Below, piece after piece: positions 62,304 to 64,000 of a stretch of DNA of 64,000 bases. Both the position numbers and the translations under genes were made by a program. Source of the DNA: Bacteroidota bacterium (lineage in GTDB: Bacteria > Bacteroidota > Bacteroidia > Chitinophagales > Chitinophagaceae); contig JAFDYF010000005.1 in NCBI GenBank assembly GCA_018267575.1, positions 62,001 through 126,000 on the forward strand. Reading direction: 5' to 3'. The notes beneath the pieces were generated by a model, which was not told where the DNA came from, ran no database searches, and saw only the letters and a program-made list of their open reading frames with translations. How positions within the stretch are numbered: position 1 is the first letter of the stretch; the number at the start of each line of letters is the position of its first letter.

Positions 62304-63722
62304 ATGGCTTCACCATTTGAATACAGTTTTTTTGACGCTGTAGTAAAAAGTTTTGACAAAGCGGCACAGTTTACCTCTTGGGACAAAGGCATCTTGGAAC
62401 AGATCAAACAATGCAATTCGGTTTACCGCATGAATTTCCCGGTTAAGATTGGCGACAAAATCGAAGTGATCAAAGCTTACCGGGTACAACACTCCCAACA
62501 CAAACTACCGAGCAAAGGCGGTATCCGTTTTTCCCTTTCAGTGAACCTCGATGAAGTAATGGCATTAAGTGCATTGATGACCTATAAATGTGCCATTGTA
62601 AATGTGCCTTTTGGGGGTGCCAAAGGAGGCATCTGCATCGATCCTAAAAAATATACTCCTTACGAACTTGAAAAAATAACTAGGAGGTACACTTCTGAAT
62701 TGATCAAGAAAAACTTTATTGGTCCGGGCACTGATGTACCTGCCCCAGACTATGGTACTGGCGAAAGGGAGATGTCCTGGATTTTGGATACTTACCAAAG
62801 TATGCGACCTGGTGAAGTGGATGCATTGGGCTGTGTAACCGGAAAGCCCATCACGCAAGGCGGTGTGCATGGCCGCCGCGAAGCTACCGGTCTTGGCGTA
62901 TTTTTTGGTATTCGCGAAGTATGCAAGATGAAAGATGTGATGGATAGATTGGGGCTGAGTGTTGGCGTGGAAGGGAAAAGGGTAATCGTTCAAGGTATGG
63001 GGAATGTGGGCTACCACTCAGCAAAATTTTTCCGTCAAGGCGGGGCAAAAATTGTAGCCATTGCGGAATATGAAGGAGCCATTGAGAATGAGGCGGGGTT
63101 GAACGAAGAGGAAGTTTTTCAACACCGAAAAAAAACGGGATCCATCCTGAATTTTCCAGGAGCAACCAATATTAGCAAATCCAGTGAAGCGCTAGAACTG
63201 CCTTGCGATATCCTGATTCCCGCAGCTCTCGAAAATGTGATCAACGGCGATAATGCCAACCGCATCCAAGCAAAGATTATCGGCGAGGCTGCCAATGGCC
63301 CCCTTACTCCTGAAGCTGACGAAGTGTTTAGCAAAAAGGGTGTACTGGTGGTCCCAGATATGTACTTAAATGCAGGGGGCGTTACCGTTTCCTATTTTGA
63401 ATGGCTGAAAAACCTGAGCCATGTACGCTATGGAAGAATGGAAAAACGTTTCACCGAAAACATGAACGCAAGGATCATCAACCAGATTGAAGAACTGAGC
63501 GGAAAATCAATAGAAGTGCAGGAAAAAGAGCATATCATGCATGGTGCAGATGAAATTGACCTCGTGCATAGTGGGCTGGAAGAAACCATGATCAGCGCTA
63601 CTAAAGAAATTATGGAATGTTGGAAGCAGAATCCCAAAGTGCCGGATATGCGTACAGCAGCCTATATCGTTGCCATCAACAAAGTGGCCACTTCTTATGC
63701 AGAGCTTGGTATTTTCCCTTAA
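62304..63722 (+). CDS. gdhA: Glu/Leu/Phe/Val dehydrogenase (glutamate dehydrogenase)
   Basis: 472 residues from ATG 62304. Catalytic motif [20 protein letters not shown] with the active Lys, the [20 protein letters not shown] block, the NAD(P) site [20 protein letters not shown], and [16 protein letters not shown]. Probably interconverts glutamate and 2-oxoglutarate plus ammonia. The symbol is by function; cofactor not determined. It follows ccmD by 110 nt and ends at a strong bidirectional terminator. Confidence 0.92.
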   Translation: MASPFEYSFFDAVVKSFDKAAQFTSWDKGILEQIKQCNSVYRMNFPVKIGDKIEVIKAYRVQHSQHKLPSKGGIRFSLSVNLDEVMALSALMTYKCAIVNVPFGGAKGGICIDPKKYTPYELEKITRRYTSELIKKNFIGPGTDVPAPDYGTGEREMSWILDTYQSMRPGEVDALGCVTGKPITQGGVHGRREATGLGVFFGIREVCKMKDVMDRLGLSVGVEGKRVIVQGMGNVGYHSAKFFRQGGAKIVAIAEYEGAIENEAGLNEEEVFQHRKKTGSILNFPGATNISKSSEALELPCDILIPAALENVINGDNANRIQAKIIGEAANGPLTPEADEVFSKKGVLVVPDMYLNAGGVTVSYFEWLKNLSHVRYGRMEKRFTENMNARIINQIEELSGKSIEVQEKEHIMHGADEIDLVHSGLEETMISATKEIMECWKQNPKVPDMRTAAYIVAINKVATSYAELGIFP

Positions 63723-63736
63723 AGAAATTACAAACA

Positions 63737-63772
63737 AAAAAAGCCTGTTCCTATTTTCGAACAGGCTTTTTT
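63737..63772. terminator. Bidirectional intrinsic terminator
   Basis: AAAAAAGCCTGTTC (63737-63750), loop of 8, GAACAGGCTTTTTT (63759-63772). Runs of A and T flank it, so it can stop transcription from both gdhA and the convergent gene. The stop of the minus gene (63771-63773) lies in the right arm. Confidence 0.9.
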
Positions 63773-64000
63773 ATTCCCCATACGAAGGCAGTACAGGTAT
63801 TGATTCAAAATCGAGCTGGCCTCTTTGATAGCCATGGCAATGTTCGCCATTCACGATAACCAGATATTTTACAGGCATAGCAATATTATAGTGCATCACC
63901 TGCCAAAGCACTACTTTATCAAGGGAAATATGGGGAGCTTTGCATTCGATGAGCATCCAAGGTTTGGCAGCAGCATCAAACACCAATAGATCAAAACGCT
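63771..64000 (-). CDS. HsdR N-terminal-type nuclease-domain protein, 5' part beyond right edge
   Basis: The frame stays open to the window edge, so the start is missing; 75 codons are visible, beginning RFDLLVFDAAAKPWMLIECK. LIECKAP is the ExK part of the PD-(D/E)xK motif, with the Asp in RFDLLVFD. Later: LDKVVLWQVMHYNIAMPVKY, LVIVNGEHCHGYQ. It resembles the HSDR_N domain found as stand-alone proteins of about 150 residues in Bacteroidota, not a full type I restriction enzyme. No hsdM/hsdS is seen. Confidence 0.8.
   Translation of the reverse strand, partial: RFDLLVFDAAAKPWMLIECKAPHISLDKVVLWQVMHYNIAMPVKYLVIVNGEHCHGYQRGQLDFESIPVLPSYGE

Noticed and set aside
63771..64000. Type I restriction-modification system
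   Set aside because: Only the HSDR_N-like domain is seen, it ends within about 75 visible codons without helicase, and no hsdM or hsdS is nearby.
1..64000. tRNA, rRNA, insertion sequences or prophage
   Set aside because: No tRNA-like T-loop or cloverleaf, no rRNA stretch, and no transposase, integrase or phage structural gene was recognised on either strand.

Overview
The window reads as a chromosomal segment of a Bacteroidota bacterium, most likely from the Chitinophagaceae. This is inferred from family content, not from a marker-gene search. The pointers are a PorT-type type IX secretion protein beside menG, a FucP-like sugar permease beside a ROK kinase, a CcmB-CcsA-CcmD cytochrome c maturation block, many signal-peptide barrel proteins, and TAnnTTTG promoter boxes (for example before phnA, cinA, dapF and ahcY). 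I see no rRNA, tRNA, transposase, phage gene or CRISPR array.

Layout. 1-1435: the 5' part of a small exported protein and a PhnA-like zinc-ribbon protein. 1533-6911: a leftward three-gene operon for periplasmic sugar oxidation (c-heme dehydrogenase, DUF1080 hydrolase, Gfo/Idh/MocA oxidoreductase). 7282-10064: sugar permease, ROK kinase and a CAP-domain lipoprotein. 10235-12096: an AT-rich two-gene operon that joins a PIN nuclease, a GNAT fold and an EVE/PUA-like domain in one protein, followed with a 4-nt overlap by an ASCH protein; a perfect 20-bp palindrome lies just upstream. 12269-16001: membrane J-protein, small exported proteins, a 15-codon ORF with a strong Shine-Dalgarno and its own terminator, and a sialate O-acetylesterase. 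16755-27622: lpdA, envelope proteins, serine hydrolase, porT, menG, engB, YkuK. 28055-33965: CoA-binding protein and a type III polyketide synthase cluster (UbiA, T3PKS, methyltransferase, FAD oxidoreductase, DUF5723 protein). 34160-41478: GH19 chitinase, a membrane MutS-like ATPase, cinA, an E2 acyltransferase and an unknown protein. 41782-49486: dapF, NUDIX hydrolase, Lrp regulator divergent from ahcY, CocE/NonD hydrolase, cbpA-cbpM. 50106-57449: a leftward seven-gene nucleotide-sugar operon. 57564-64000: waaA, tdk, ccmB-ccsA-ccmD, glutamate dehydrogenase and an HsdR-N domain protein running off the right edge.

The gaps between genes are unusually rich in structure. Three copies of a modular palindrome family (modules A, B, C in different orders) lie at 18531-18717, 35115-35264 and 36951-37086. 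The last two bracket the MutS-like gene, and one supplies its last codons and stop. A roughly 75-bp tandem array with alternating A/B units occupies 43532-43930. A 30-nt dispersed element, a 20-bp-arm hairpin after the E2 gene, a heptamer microsatellite and stretches of degenerate word-like sequence fill other gaps.

The best candidates for something undescribed are the PIN-GNAT-EVE/ASCH operon with its palindrome, the modular palindrome family, the alternating 75-bp array, and the 15-codon ORF transcription unit.
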